64,000 nt of DNA from contig JBNLFG010000004.1 in NCBI GenBank assembly GCA_050305405.1, positions 186,001 through 250,000 of the forward strand, written 5' to 3'. This document shows positions 16,697 through 24,612 of the stretch, piece by piece. The translations under genes and the position numbers were made by a program. The notes below the pieces were generated by a model. That model saw only the letters and a program-made list of their open reading frames with translations, was not told where the DNA came from and ran no database searches. Positions within the stretch are counted from its first letter, which is position 1; each line of letters begins with the position of its first letter. The DNA comes from Desulfolinea sp050305405. Lineage in GTDB: Bacteria > Chloroflexota > Anaerolineae > Anaerolineales > Villigracilaceae.

Positions 16697-16729
16697 AGAC
16701 TACAAAAGTCTCGCAGACTTTTGTAGTCT
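16697..16729. repeat. Dispersed palindrome AGACTACAAAAGTCT, copy 1
   Basis: Perfect 15-bp arms, AGACTACAAAAGTCT and AGACTTTTGTAGTCT, around CGC. The same arms recur at 30467-30499. The second arm is followed by a short T-rich stretch, so it may also act as a terminator. Confidence 0.75.
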
Positions 16730-16780
16730 TTCTTCTAATTATGGTATCCTTGACTATCTTTAATTGCGGAGAGTTGCTTC

Positions 16781-17416
16781 ATGTATATTGCTATCGAAGG
16801 TGTGATCGGCGTGGGGAAAACGACCCTCACACGTATGCTTAAACCGGCATTTAACGCGGATATTTTGCTCGAAGTTTTCGAGGAAAACCCCTTTCTTTCA
16901 GATTTTTACGGCGATCGCGCGCGGTATGCTTTTCAGACACAAATTTTCTTTTTGTTAAGCCGTTACCATCAACAAAAAAAGAGCGTGCCTGAAATGCTCG
17001 CCCAAAACCCAAATTTGCTCTCTGACTATACCTTTGCAAAAGATGCACTTTTCGCCAGCATCAATCTGGTCGGCGATGAGTTGGAAATGTATCATCGCGT
17101 CCACGAAGCGCTGGCCGAGAAAATCCGCCACCCAGACCTACTGGTTTATCTGCGCGCAGAAACCGAAACCTTAATGGCGCGCATCGCCATGCGCGACCGC
17201 CCCTACGAACGCGATATGGACAGCAGCTATATCTCAGCTTTAGGCAAAGCTTACGATGACTTTTTCTCAAAGCCTTATAATAATACGCCTGTACTGACCA
17301 TTGCCTCCGACGAGCTCGATTTTGTCCGTAACCCAGAAGACTTGGTCTATATCCAAGTCCGAATAGAAGAAGCCCTAAAGCAAACCCCGCTTCAACCTGA
17401 ATTACTCGAGAGTTAA
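16781..17416 (+). CDS. Deoxynucleoside kinase, second paralogue
   Basis: A 211-residue protein of the dNK family with P-loop GVIGVGKT (residues 7-14), EVFEENPFL substrate segment and LID RDRPYERD (about 148-155). Unlike the paralogue at 4087-4749, the DRS motif is replaced by DYTFAKDALF (from residue 82), as seen in the other half of bacterial dAK/dGK pairs, so the two probably differ in substrate. GGAGAG precedes the ATG. It is followed 9 nt later by a nucleotidyltransferase gene, forming a likely two-gene operon. Confidence 0.85.
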   Translation: MYIAIEGVIGVGKTTLTRMLKPAFNADILLEVFEENPFLSDFYGDRARYAFQTQIFFLLSRYHQQKKSVPEMLAQNPNLLSDYTFAKDALFASINLVGDELEMYHRVHEALAEKIRHPDLLVYLRAETETLMARIAMRDRPYERDMDSSYISALGKAYDDFFSKPYNNTPVLTIASDELDFVRNPEDLVYIQVRIEEALKQTPLQPELLES

Positions 17417-17425
17417 AGGATTATT

Positions 17426-18442
17426 ATGCGAATCACGCGAGACCTGCTCCTGCGCCTTGCGAAAGAAAATGCTGAAGCACGTGCCTTCAACGATAAGAGC
17501 ATCATCGCCGCGTACGTCAGCGGCTCACTTTTGCGTGATGAACCGTTGCTCGGTGGCTCCACAGATATTGATCTTGTTTTCGTCCACGATGCCCCTGTGG
17601 AAACAGCGCGCGAACTTAAAACCCTCAGTCCTGATGTCCATCTCGATATCTACCACCGTCATGAAAAAGACTACCACCCGCCGCGCGATCTACGCATAAA
17701 TCCTTGGCTGGGCTACGAACTCTACGATCCGATTCTGCTCTACGAAACCAAACACTTCTTCGAATTCAACCAAGCCAGTTTACGCGCCGGTTTTGATGAA
17801 CCAAAGAACATCATGAAGCGCGCCTTCACCCTGCTCAACCATGCCCGCAATATCTGGATGGACTTGCAACTCAACGCCGAAGAAATCACCCCGGCAGTTA
17901 TCATCAAATATCTGGATGCATATCATCACACAGCCAATGCAATTGCGGAATTAACCGGAGCGCCGCTCAGCGAACGACGTCTCCTGCTCGATTTTCCAGC
18001 GCGTGCTGAGGCAATTACTCAACCCGAGTTCACGCCCGGACTATTTGGCTTGCTCGGCGGAAACGAAATAGCCAGCTTCACCCTGAACGAATGGTTTCCC
18101 ACCTGGAAGAGCTTCTTCAACTTTGCATCTGAAGCCAGCGTCGCTGATATCCGCATCCACGCCGAACGGCTGGGCTACTACGAGAAAGCCATCACCGCGA
18201 TGCTTGGCAGTGAAACACCAATCGCCGCGCTCTATCCCATGCTGCTGACGTGGACACTTGCGGCCAATGCCCTCCCTGAAAATCAGATCAGTGACTGGCA
18301 AAATGCCTGCAAAGAACTCGGCTTTAGTAATGAAAACTTCGAAGAACGTCTCTCTGGGCTTGACCAATACATGGATCGCGTCGAAGAAAAGATCGAAGAA
18401 GAACTCAAGCTACACGGCTTTGAGCTTTCTGAGATCATGTAA
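17426..18442 (+). CDS. Nucleotidyltransferase-domain protein (polymerase-beta fold)
   Basis: A 338-residue protein. The N-terminal third has AAYVSGSLLRDEPLLGGSTD followed by IDLVFV, i.e. the GS...DxD signature of polymerase-beta-like nucleotidyltransferases (about residues 29-55). The remaining two thirds are helical, with a weak HEPN-like character and a charged coiled region near the C-terminus (YMDRVEEKIEEELK). No partner toxin/antitoxin gene is adjacent. The substrate is unknown. Co-directional with the deoxynucleoside kinase. Confidence 0.7.
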   Translation: MRITRDLLLRLAKENAEARAFNDKSIIAAYVSGSLLRDEPLLGGSTDIDLVFVHDAPVETARELKTLSPDVHLDIYHRHEKDYHPPRDLRINPWLGYELYDPILLYETKHFFEFNQASLRAGFDEPKNIMKRAFTLLNHARNIWMDLQLNAEEITPAVIIKYLDAYHHTANAIAELTGAPLSERRLLLDFPARAEAITQPEFTPGLFGLLGGNEIASFTLNEWFPTWKSFFNFASEASVADIRIHAERLGYYEKAITAMLGSETPIAALYPMLLTWTLAANALPENQISDWQNACKELGFSNENFEERLSGLDQYMDRVEEKIEEELKLHGFELSEIM

Positions 18443-18490
18443 TCTGTCCATATTTTGGGGTCAATAATCATGAATGGTTGGCGTTTAGTA

Positions 18491-18900
18491 CCTCAGTACT
18501 GTGGATAACTCGTGGATAACTGTGGATAACTACCTCCGAATGTGGACAAACTGCTCACTTGTTCGAAAAACAGGCTAAAAAGAACAAAATGAGTCTCCCC
18601 CACATCTGGGGGCTTTTTTTTTTCATAACCCAAATATAGAAATTTCCGCTTTAACTTGGAATAACTTCTTTTTTTATAAAACTTTATCCACATAGCCGCC
18701 TGTACTTTAAGGGAACACCCAACTCCTGTATATGGGAAAGAAAGAGCAGAATCACTTATAAAGAAAGCATATCTACGGGTCGGCAAATTTCATCCCCATC
18801 TTCCACAACCCCTACTAAGACAACGATATACATATACAACTTAATGAATAAGGATAACTTTCTTTATTCTCTACACAAAGAATGCACATACATTTTTATT
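18491..18900. other. Candidate replication origin: DnaA-box cluster with AT-rich DNA
   Basis: Within the 567-bp gap 18443-19009 there are three near-tandem DnaA-type boxes, TGTGGATAA (18500-18508), CGTGGATAA (18511-18519) and TGTGGATAA (18521-18529), spaced 10-11 bp apart. A variant TGTGGACAA (18541-18549) and an opposite-strand TTATCCACA (18684-18692) follow, then AT-rich DNA to about 18900. A small palindrome AGTACCTCAGTACT (18487-18500) abuts the first box. dnaA and dnaN are not in view, so a DnaA-regulated site other than oriC remains possible. Confidence 0.55.
18595..18622 (+). terminator. Intrinsic terminator in the DnaA-box gap
   Basis: CCCCCACATCTGGGGG forms a short GC stem followed by CTTTTTTTTTTC. 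It would end transcription from the nucleotidyltransferase gene, about 155 nt after its stop. Confidence 0.75.
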
Positions 18901-18909
18901 AGGACAAGG

Positions 18910-18948
18910 GTACTCCTCTTTACTTCTTGTAAGAAGGGTGCTTTTTTT
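18910..18948 (+). terminator. Terminator-like hairpin before spoVS
   Basis: GTACTCCTCTT pairs with AAGAAGGGTGC (two G-T pairs and one mismatch) around TACTTCTTGT, followed by seven T. It overlaps the spoVS -35 box. It may insulate spoVS or end a short transcript from the AT-rich gap. Confidence 0.5.
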
Positions 18949-18955
18949 GTACAAT
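18927..18955 (+). promoter_or_regulatory. Promoter of spoVS
   Basis: TTGTAA (18927-18932), a 17-bp spacer, TACAAT (18950-18955). The resulting leader of about 50 nt ends in a GGAGG Shine-Dalgarno 6 nt before the ATG at 19010. Confidence 0.7.
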
Positions 18956-19009
18956 TTGAGCAGAGCTGAACGTTATTCCTTTCTTTTATGCTCGTCATGG
19001 AGGTTTACA

Positions 19010-19273
19010 ATGGATATCATTAAAGTATCAGCAAACTCTCGAACATCTGCCGTAGCTGGCGCAATTGCTGGCGTCGTCCGTGAACATGGACGCGCAGAAG
19101 TTCAGGCGATCGGGGCAGGAGCGGTCAATCAATCGGTCAAAGCGCTAGTTTTGGCAATTAGCTACTTGCAGGAACGTGATGAAATCCAGGTGGTTTGTAC
19201 CCCTGAATTTGTGGACGTGGAGATCGAAGACAAAGTCCGCACAGCGATAAAATTGGTCATCGAGCCCCGCTAG
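19010..19273 (+). CDS. spoVS: Stage V sporulation protein S (SpoVS/Alba-like)
   Basis: An 87-residue protein that matches SpoVS: it starts MDIIKVSANSRTSAVAGAIA, then GRAEVQAIGAGAVNQSVKAL and a C-terminal IEDKVRTAIKLVIEPR. SpoVS belongs to the Alba-like nucleic-acid-binding fold and is kept in many non-sporulating bacteria, including Chloroflexota and Thermus. The ATG at 19010 has GGAGG upstream; the longer frame from 18938 starts inside the terminator T-run and is rejected. It sits next to the DnaA-box cluster, which is suggestive for a nucleoid- or DNA-related role. Confidence 0.93.
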   Translation: MDIIKVSANSRTSAVAGAIAGVVREHGRAEVQAIGAGAVNQSVKALVLAISYLQERDEIQVVCTPEFVDVEIEDKVRTAIKLVIEPR

Positions 19274-19299
19274 TATTGAAAATTGGCATGAGAAAGCAG

Positions 19300-19336
19300 G
19301 CAGGCAAAGAGAAATTCTCCTTGCCTGTTTTTTTTT
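19300..19336 (+). terminator. Intrinsic terminator after spoVS
   Basis: CAGGCAAAGAGA pairs with TCTCCTTGCCTG and is followed by nine T. Confidence 0.85.
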
Positions 19337-19340
19337 ATGT

Positions 19341-19346
19341 GATAAT
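19341..19346 (+). promoter_or_regulatory. -10 box (GATAAT) of the lamin-tail protein gene
   Basis: TGATAAT ends 8 nt before the ATG at 19355, directly after the spoVS terminator. A leaderless transcript is likely, since no Shine-Dalgarno is visible. Confidence 0.45.
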
Positions 19347-19354
19347 ATTTTTTT

Positions 19355-22300
19355 ATGGGAGTTAATTCACATCTCTTTTCTATGAAAAAACATAATCCGC
19401 TTGTCCAGCGTTGGAGTATAGTGTTGCTTCTGGCTGGCTTTGTATTGGGAACGTTTTTACCTTCTTTCGTTTTTGCTGCCCCAAAGAAGCAAGTAAGCGA
19501 TTATGAAGGAATGCTCGTTATCAGTGAGTTTCGTACATCTGGCCCTGATGGAGGGAGTGACGAATTTGTAGAAATTTTCAATCGGACGAATGCCCCCATT
19601 GATATAGGAGGTTTTGAACTTCAGAAACAGTCAAGTAGCGGCGGGACTCCAAGTAGCCGGTATACATTTCCTTCAGGGTTTGTTTTGGCGGCTGGGCAAT
19701 ATTATCTGATTACAGGGACTTCCTATAGTGGTGGTGTGGTGGGAGATGTTGAAAATATTTCATTCAGCACTGCTGATGATGGAGGACTTGCTTTAATCGA
19801 TCCTTCTGCGCCAGGTACTCCTGTTGATTCCGTAGGTATGACCATCGGAATCGACTTTTTAGAGGGAAGCCCATTACCCCCTCTTTCAGGGGAAAGCAAT
19901 CGAAGTTACCAAAGAGCTGATAATGGTTGTATGGATACTAATAACAATAATGCTGATTTTTCTTTGATTAGCCCAAGTGATCCCCAAAATTCAACCGACA
20001 TTCCAGTGAGATGTTTGAGAGTAATTGATGTCACTTCTACAACTTCGAACGGAACATATAAAGAAAATGATCCCATAGCTATTACGGTGCAATTCAGTTC
20101 AAACGTAAATGTTACAGGTTCTCCAACATTATTGCTTGAGACAGGCACTACAGACCATACCGCAAGCTATTCAAGCGGAAGTGGCTCGAACATTCTGACT
20201 TTTAATTACACGGTACAAAACGGCGACGTGTCTGCTGATCTGGATTATGTAAACACAAATTCTCTTTCCCTGAATGGCGGCACGATTGTTGGTGCTGTCG
20301 GCGATGCAGACTTGACCTTGCCTGAACCAGGAGCAGCAAACTCATTAGCTGCAAATAAAGATTTAGTAATTAACAATAATCTTGATCCAATGATAATCTC
20401 CTTTACGCGCCAAACCCCTCTTTCTGAAAGAACAAATAATGATGCTTTGGTCTTTCGCGCTACATTTAGTGAAGCGGTTACGAATTTGGATGCCAGTGAT
20501 TTTGTCACTACTGGAACAACCGCAAATGTTGCTTCTATTGATCCCTTTAATGGTTCTGTTTATGATCTAACTGTTTCCGGTGGGGATTTAGCAGATTTAA
20601 ATGGAGTAGTAGGATTGAATTTGAGTGGAACACAAAACATTGAAGATGCTGTTGGTAAACCTTTGCCGTTCACAGAACCTTCTATCGATGAGACCTATAC
20701 TGTCGATAATACCGACCCTACAGTGACCATTAATCAGGCCAGTGGACAAGTAGATCCTGCAAATGGAACGCCGGTAAAATTTACCGTGGTTTTTTCTGAA
20801 GAGATTGATACTAGCACATTCACCGTTGACGATATTTCTGAGAGTGGGACAATTTTGGGTTCATTGATCACGTGGAGCATTATTGATTCAGGAGACCACA
20901 AAGAATTCACTCTGTCTGCTGACCGAATAGCAGAGAATGGAACGCTGATACCATCTATTGCTGCAACTAGAATAAAAGATTTGGCAGGGAATGATAACAG
21001 TGCCAGTTCAAGTACAGATAATACGGTTTCTTTTGATGATAATGTTCGCCCGACTGTAACTATCAATCAAGCAAGCGGTCAAAGTGACCCGACCAGCGCT
21101 TTTCCTATTGAGTTTACGGTAAGTTTTTCTGAACCTATTATTGCAAGTATTTTTACAACATCCGATATTAGCCAGTCTGGTACTGCAACAGGCATTAGCT
21201 GGAGCATTACAAACTCCGGAGACGATCAGCATTTCACTCTCTTTGCGACAAGTGCAACCGGCGCTGGGACATTGACCCCCTCCATCTCGGCAAATAAGGT
21301 GCAAGATATCGTTGGCAACGATAATCTTGCTAGCACAAATATGGGGGATAATACAGTCACATATCAATTACCATCCAACCCAACGGCGCTGACAGTTTTG
21401 ATCAACGAAGTTGCCTGGAGTGGCACAGCGGCAAATTCATCGCATGAGTGGATCGAACTTTATAACCCGACCAATGCACAATATGACTTTTCAGAAGGCT
21501 GGAAATTAGTATCAACCGATCTCTCCATCAATATCGAACTTACGGGCGTCATCGCTGCAGGCGGGTATTATCTTCTTGAAGACACAACAGATGATTGCGT
21601 AAGTGTTGATGCCGATCAAATCTATTCAGGTTCCCTGTCAAATACTGGTGAATATCTAAAACTATTAGCCCCTAATGGCAGCGTGGTAGATACCGCAAAT
21701 AAAGACGGCGGTTATTGGAACGCAGGGACTGCCTCGCCGAATTACGGCAGCATGGAGCGCCGCGGGATTCTGGTGGACAGTACCACAGCATGGATTACGA
21801 ATACCGGTGTCGTTCGCAACGGTTATGATGCAGAAAATAACGAAATTAATGGTACCCCCGGGCAGGCTAATTGGGCATTTAGTGTTACCCCAACTGTCGC
21901 GCCTACCCGAACCAAAACGCCTATCCCGCCCACGCGTACGCCGACACCTTATCCCTTCCAGTCGGTCGTGCTGAATGAAGTTCTTCCACGCCCAGGGCAT
22001 GATTGGAATGAAGACGGTGTCGTAGATGTAAATGACGAATTTATTGAGATTATCAATCGCGGTGAAAGCTCTGTCAGCTTAAACGGTTGGAAGCTGGATG
22101 ATGAGGCCAATCTTGGCTCATCTCCCTACACCTTGCCCAATGTCAACCTTGAGGCTGGAGAACGTATTGCTATCTTTGCCTACACCTCGCATATCTCCCT
22201 CAGTGATGGTGGCGAGACCGTCCGATTGCTGAAAAGCAATGGGCAAGTTTCTGATGTGGTCACCTACACCGTCGTAAAAGCTGCAGATCATTCTTGGTGT

Positions 22301-22561
22301 CGTTTGCCCGAGCATGGTTTCTGGAACCCGAACTGTTTCCCCACGCCTAACGAGGAAAATGCCGGCATAGGTGATTTCCCTGCGCCGGCGAAAGAGCAGA
22401 TTCGCGCAACATGTCTTGTGCCAGATACTGCGCCCGATAATATTCTGTTGATTGAATGCGGATTGTTGGGGATGAGCATAAGTAATTCACGTTTTTGGGA
22501 AAATGACCTGCCCGCCTACTGGTTGACGGGGCGTTCTAAAAGTCCAACCTGGTTCCGTTAA
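19355..22561 (+). CDS. Large secreted protein with lamin-tail (LTD) and bacterial Ig-like domains
   Basis: A 1068-residue exported protein. Signal peptide at about 10-41 (KKHNPLVQRW, hydrophobic core, VFAA). Layout: LTD domain 1 (about 52-195, ISEFRTSGPDGGSDEFVEIF), four Ig-like repeats (about 225-345, 345-455, 455-565, 565-680; two share the repeat TVTINQASGQ with DPxxG/SxF variants), LTD domain 2 (about 683-830, INEVAWSGTAANSSHEWIEL), a Pro/Thr linker, and LTD domain 3 (about 870-1000) with a calcium-loop-like DWNEDGVVDVND. There is no C-terminal anchor or sorting signal. LTD/Ig arrays are typical of surface or adhesive proteins. The ATG at 19382 is an alternative start. Confidence 0.85.
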   Translation: MGVNSHLFSMKKHNPLVQRWSIVLLLAGFVLGTFLPSFVFAAPKKQVSDYEGMLVISEFRTSGPDGGSDEFVEIFNRTNAPIDIGGFELQKQSSSGGTPSSRYTFPSGFVLAAGQYYLITGTSYSGGVVGDVENISFSTADDGGLALIDPSAPGTPVDSVGMTIGIDFLEGSPLPPLSGESNRSYQRADNGCMDTNNNNADFSLISPSDPQNSTDIPVRCLRVIDVTSTTSNGTYKENDPIAITVQFSSNVNVTGSPTLLLETGTTDHTASYSSGSGSNILTFNYTVQNGDVSADLDYVNTNSLSLNGGTIVGAVGDADLTLPEPGAANSLAANKDLVINNNLDPMIISFTRQTPLSERTNNDALVFRATFSEAVTNLDASDFVTTGTTANVASIDPFNGSVYDLTVSGGDLADLNGVVGLNLSGTQNIEDAVGKPLPFTEPSIDETYTVDNTDPTVTINQASGQVDPANGTPVKFTVVFSEEIDTSTFTVDDISESGTILGSLITWSIIDSGDHKEFTLSADRIAENGTLIPSIAATRIKDLAGNDNSASSSTDNTVSFDDNVRPTVTINQASGQSDPTSAFPIEFTVSFSEPIIASIFTTSDISQSGTATGISWSITNSGDDQHFTLFATSATGAGTLTPSISANKVQDIVGNDNLASTNMGDNTVTYQLPSNPTALTVLINEVAWSGTAANSSHEWIELYNPTNAQYDFSEGWKLVSTDLSINIELTGVIAAGGYYLLEDTTDDCVSVDADQIYSGSLSNTGEYLKLLAPNGSVVDTANKDGGYWNAGTASPNYGSMERRGILVDSTTAWITNTGVVRNGYDAENNEINGTPGQANWAFSVTPTVAPTRTKTPIPPTRTPTPYPFQSVVLNEVLPRPGHDWNEDGVVDVNDEFIEIINRGESSVSLNGWKLDDEANLGSSPYTLPNVNLEAGERIAIFAYTSHISLSDGGETVRLLKSNGQVSDVVTYTVVKAADHSWCRLPEHGFWNPNCFPTPNEENAGIGDFPAPAKEQIRATCLVPDTAPDNILLIECGLLGMSISNSRFWENDLPAYWLTGRSKSPTWFR

Positions 22562-22604
22562 ATGGAAACAAGTTCGACCTGCGAGCGAATCCGCTAACCT
22601 CCGT

Positions 22605-22664
22605 TTGACGTTTATTCGCAGGTTATGGTATCATGCATTCCGCAAACCAGCCCTTTGGCTGGTT
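22605..22664 (+). promoter_or_regulatory. Promoter and leader hairpin of infC-rpmI-rplT
   Basis: TTGACG (22605-22610), an 18-bp spacer, TATCAT (22629-22634). The leader then has a perfect 8-bp hairpin AACCAGCC-CTTT-GGCTGGTT (22645-22664) and TAAGGAG just before the infC start. In other bacteria this operon is controlled through L20 or IF3; whether this hairpin takes part is inference. Confidence 0.6.
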
Positions 22665-22693
22665 GTCCGTATTTATATTTTAAGGAGTAACAC

Positions 22694-23212
22694 ATAAGCG
22701 CCAATGATTTTCGAGTAAATGGAGAGATACGCAGCTCAGAAGTTCGCCTGATTGGACCAGAAGGTGAAAATATCGGGGTCGTAACTCTCAGAGAAGCGAT
22801 GGATATTGCAGCCAATGCAGATCTTGACCTTGTTGAAGTTTCGCCAGCCGCGAAACCACCTGTTTGCCGTGTGATGGATTTTGGTAAATTCCTTTACCAA
22901 CGAGCCAAGAAAGAGAAAGAAGCCCGCAAACAGCAAACCAAGATTGAGATGAAAGAGATCCGCTTGCGACCCAAAACCAATGAGCACCATCGCGGCTTCA
23001 AGGTAAAAGACGCAAGGCGCTGGTTGGAAGATGGTATGAAAGTAAAGGTAACCATCCGCTTCCGTGGACGTGAGATGGATTACCCCGAAATCGCTCTCGA
23101 AGATTTGCGCGAGATCGCTGAAGAGTTGGTGGATGTGAGCACCATCGAACAGACACCAAAGTTAGAAGGACGCCGAATGATGCTCATTTTGGCGCCTCTT
23201 GTCAAAAAATAG
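22694..23212 (+). CDS. infC: Translation initiation factor IF-3, with an ATA start codon
   Basis: IF3 binds the 30S subunit and checks the start codon. The frame has IF3 homology directly after a stop at 22688-22690 (ANDFRVNGEIRSSEVRLIG, GENIGVV, VMDFGKFLYQ, MKEIRLRPKTNEHH, RFRGREM). The only plausible start is ATA at 22694, 6 nt after TAAGGAG (22681-22687). The next in-frame ATG is at 22799 and would remove the first 35 residues of the N-domain. infC in E. coli uses AUU, which lets IF3 repress its own translation; an ATA start would work the same way. 172 residues, normal length. First gene of infC-rpmI-rplT. Confidence 0.9.
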   Translation: MSANDFRVNGEIRSSEVRLIGPEGENIGVVTLREAMDIAANADLDLVEVSPAAKPPVCRVMDFGKFLYQRAKKEKEARKQQTKIEMKEIRLRPKTNEHHRGFKVKDARRWLEDGMKVKVTIRFRGREMDYPEIALEDLREIAEELVDVSTIEQTPKLEGRRMMLILAPLVKK

Positions 23213-23235
23213 TTTTATCACTCTCAGGTTAATTT

Positions 23236-23261
23236 CCGCGGGAGCTTCACCTAACCCGCGG
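23236..23261 (+). promoter_or_regulatory. Hairpin between infC and rpmI
   Basis: CCGCGGG (23236-23242) pairs with CCCGCGG (23255-23261) around a 12-nt loop and is followed by TATTTTTATG. It lies just upstream of the rpmI Shine-Dalgarno and could be an attenuator or a protein-binding leader. Confidence 0.5.
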
Positions 23262-23285
23262 TATTTTTATGAAAGGAGTACCACC

Positions 23286-23519
23286 GTGGCTAAAGCAAAA
23301 ACGAAAAAGTACAAACTCAAGACCCACAAGGCGACCTCGAAACGATTCCGCCTGACCGGTTCCGGGAAACTGGTGCGAACCAAAGGCGGTAAGAGCCACT
23401 TCCGTCGCCGCACATCAAAGCGCACAAAGGCATTGCTCGATTCGATGGTTGTCGTTGAGGGTAGCGGTTTTATCAAACGCATCAATCGCCTTGCGCCTTA
23501 TATGAAGAAGAATCGCTAA
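23286..23519 (+). CDS. rpmI: Ribosomal protein bL35 (GTG start)
   Basis: A component of the 50S subunit. The 77-residue basic protein has the L35 signature: AKAKTKKYKLKTHKATSKRF near the N-terminus, then SGKLVRTKGGKSHFRRRTSKR. The start is GTG at 23286, 7 nt after AAAGGAG; the frame is open upstream to 23199, but that extension overlaps infC and is not L35-like. It sits between infC and rplT as in most bacteria. Confidence 0.95.
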   Translation: MAKAKTKKYKLKTHKATSKRFRLTGSGKLVRTKGGKSHFRRRTSKRTKALLDSMVVVEGSGFIKRINRLAPYMKKNR

Positions 23520-23622
23520 TCTTCAGGCGTATTCAATTTTAGTTGCAGCTGTTGAGTGTAAACAACTGGTTGCGGGGCAACGTGTCCCGTTCCGACGCTC
23601 AGGGGTTCGCAGGAGATAAATA

Positions 23623-23970
23623 ATGGCACGTGTAAAAAATGGTCCTCACGGACATCGTCGACATAAAAAAATCTTAAAGCTGACCAAAGGTCAGTACGGC
23701 TCGAAGAGTAAGCTCTTCCGCCGCGCAAATGAAGCCATGCTGAAAAGCCTCTGGTACTCCTACCGCGATCGCCGCGTACGCCGCCGCGACCTTCGCAAAT
23801 TGTGGATTGCTCGTATCAACGCCGCTGCGCGTTTGAACGGCACCACTTATAGCAAACTGATCCACGCTCTCAAGAAATCTGAGATTGAGATCAACCGCAA
23901 AATGCTTGCCGATATGGCAGTGCGCGATCCACAAGCCTTCGCCGCTGTTGTAGCCAAAGCCACTGCATAA
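23623..23970 (+). CDS. rplT: Ribosomal protein bL20
   Basis: A 50S assembly protein that also represses this operon in several bacteria. The 115-residue sequence shows the L20 hallmark MARVKNGPHGHRRHKKILK, GQYGSKSKLFRRANEAML and DRRVRRRDLRKLWIARINAA. AGGAG precedes the ATG. The 103-bp gap after rpmI contains short inverted repeats but no separate gene. Confidence 0.97.
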   Translation: MARVKNGPHGHRRHKKILKLTKGQYGSKSKLFRRANEAMLKSLWYSYRDRRVRRRDLRKLWIARINAAARLNGTTYSKLIHALKKSEIEINRKMLADMAVRDPQAFAAVVAKATA

Positions 23971-23981
23971 AGATTACATTT

Positions 23982-24010
23982 GTAGGGGCGGGTCTTAGAC
24001 CCGCCCCTAC
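23982..24010. repeat. GTAGGGGCG-type palindrome, copy A
   Basis: GTAGGGGCGGGTCT-T-AGACCCGCCCCTAC, a perfect palindrome, 11 nt after the rplT stop. It belongs to a family repeated at 36349, 40123, 50775, 55105 and 63066. Confidence 0.85.
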
Positions 24011-24022
24011 AATATTTAACGA

Positions 24023-24028
24023 TACAAT
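24023..24028 (+). promoter_or_regulatory. -10 box (TACAAT) of the macrodomain gene, probable leaderless promoter
   Basis: TACAAT ends 6 nt before the ATG at 24035, separated only by GGGGGC. Confidence 0.5.
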
Positions 24029-24034
24029 GGGGGC

Positions 24035-24586
24035 ATGAACGAAGTTCTTCTCGAACACAATTTTCCAAACAACAAAGTCTTTCAGATCGTGCAGGGTGAC
24101 ATCACTACAGAGAAGGTGGATGCCATCGTCAATGCCGCCAACAGTCGCCTTGCGCATGGTGGTGGCGTCGCTTGGGCGATCTCTCGCAGCGGCGGGAAAA
24201 CCATCCAGGAAGAAAGCAATCAATGGGTTAAGCAACATGGCGAGGTCAGCCATTCGCAACCGGCTTATACCACTGGTGGCGATATGCCCTGCCGCTATGT
24301 GATCCACGCTGTTGGGCCGGTTTGGGGTGATGGGGATGAAGATAAGAAGCTGGCGGATGCCGTGACGGGATCGCTGCGCATCGCATCCGACCTTGGGCTT
24401 GCTTCTGTTTCTCTACCAGCCATCTCCACCGGGATTTTTGGATTTCCAAAAGAACGCGCGGCGAGAATCATCTTCTCATCCATCGAAAGCTACCTCACCC
24501 AAAACACGGATGCACCACTCACCACCGTGCGCCTGATTCTCTACGGTCAAGCCGATGCGGAGTTGTATCTTGGTTTTTGGGAGTAG
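24035..24586 (+). CDS. Macrodomain protein (ADP-ribose-binding, YmdB-like)
   Basis: A 183-residue single macrodomain. Ligand-binding motifs are intact: GDITTEKVDAIVNAANSRL (about 20-38), the glycine loop HGGGVAWAI (about 40-48), VIHAVGPVW, and the phosphate loop LPAISTGIFGFP (about 127-138). Such proteins bind ADP-ribose and often remove O-acetyl or ADP-ribosyl groups from metabolites, proteins or nucleic acids. No ADP-ribosyltransferase partner is nearby, so a general housekeeping role is more likely than a toxin-antitoxin role. Confidence 0.92.
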   Translation: MNEVLLEHNFPNNKVFQIVQGDITTEKVDAIVNAANSRLAHGGGVAWAISRSGGKTIQEESNQWVKQHGEVSHSQPAYTTGGDMPCRYVIHAVGPVWGDGDEDKKLADAVTGSLRIASDLGLASVSLPAISTGIFGFPKERAARIIFSSIESYLTQNTDAPLTTVRLILYGQADAELYLGFWE

Positions 24587-24612
24587 TATAAGTAGCTCAT
24601 GCTGATAAATTA

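Noticed and set aside
23520..23622. L20-type regulatory leader between rpmI and rplT
   Set aside because: Short inverted repeats are present, but I could not match a known L20-binding fold by eye.
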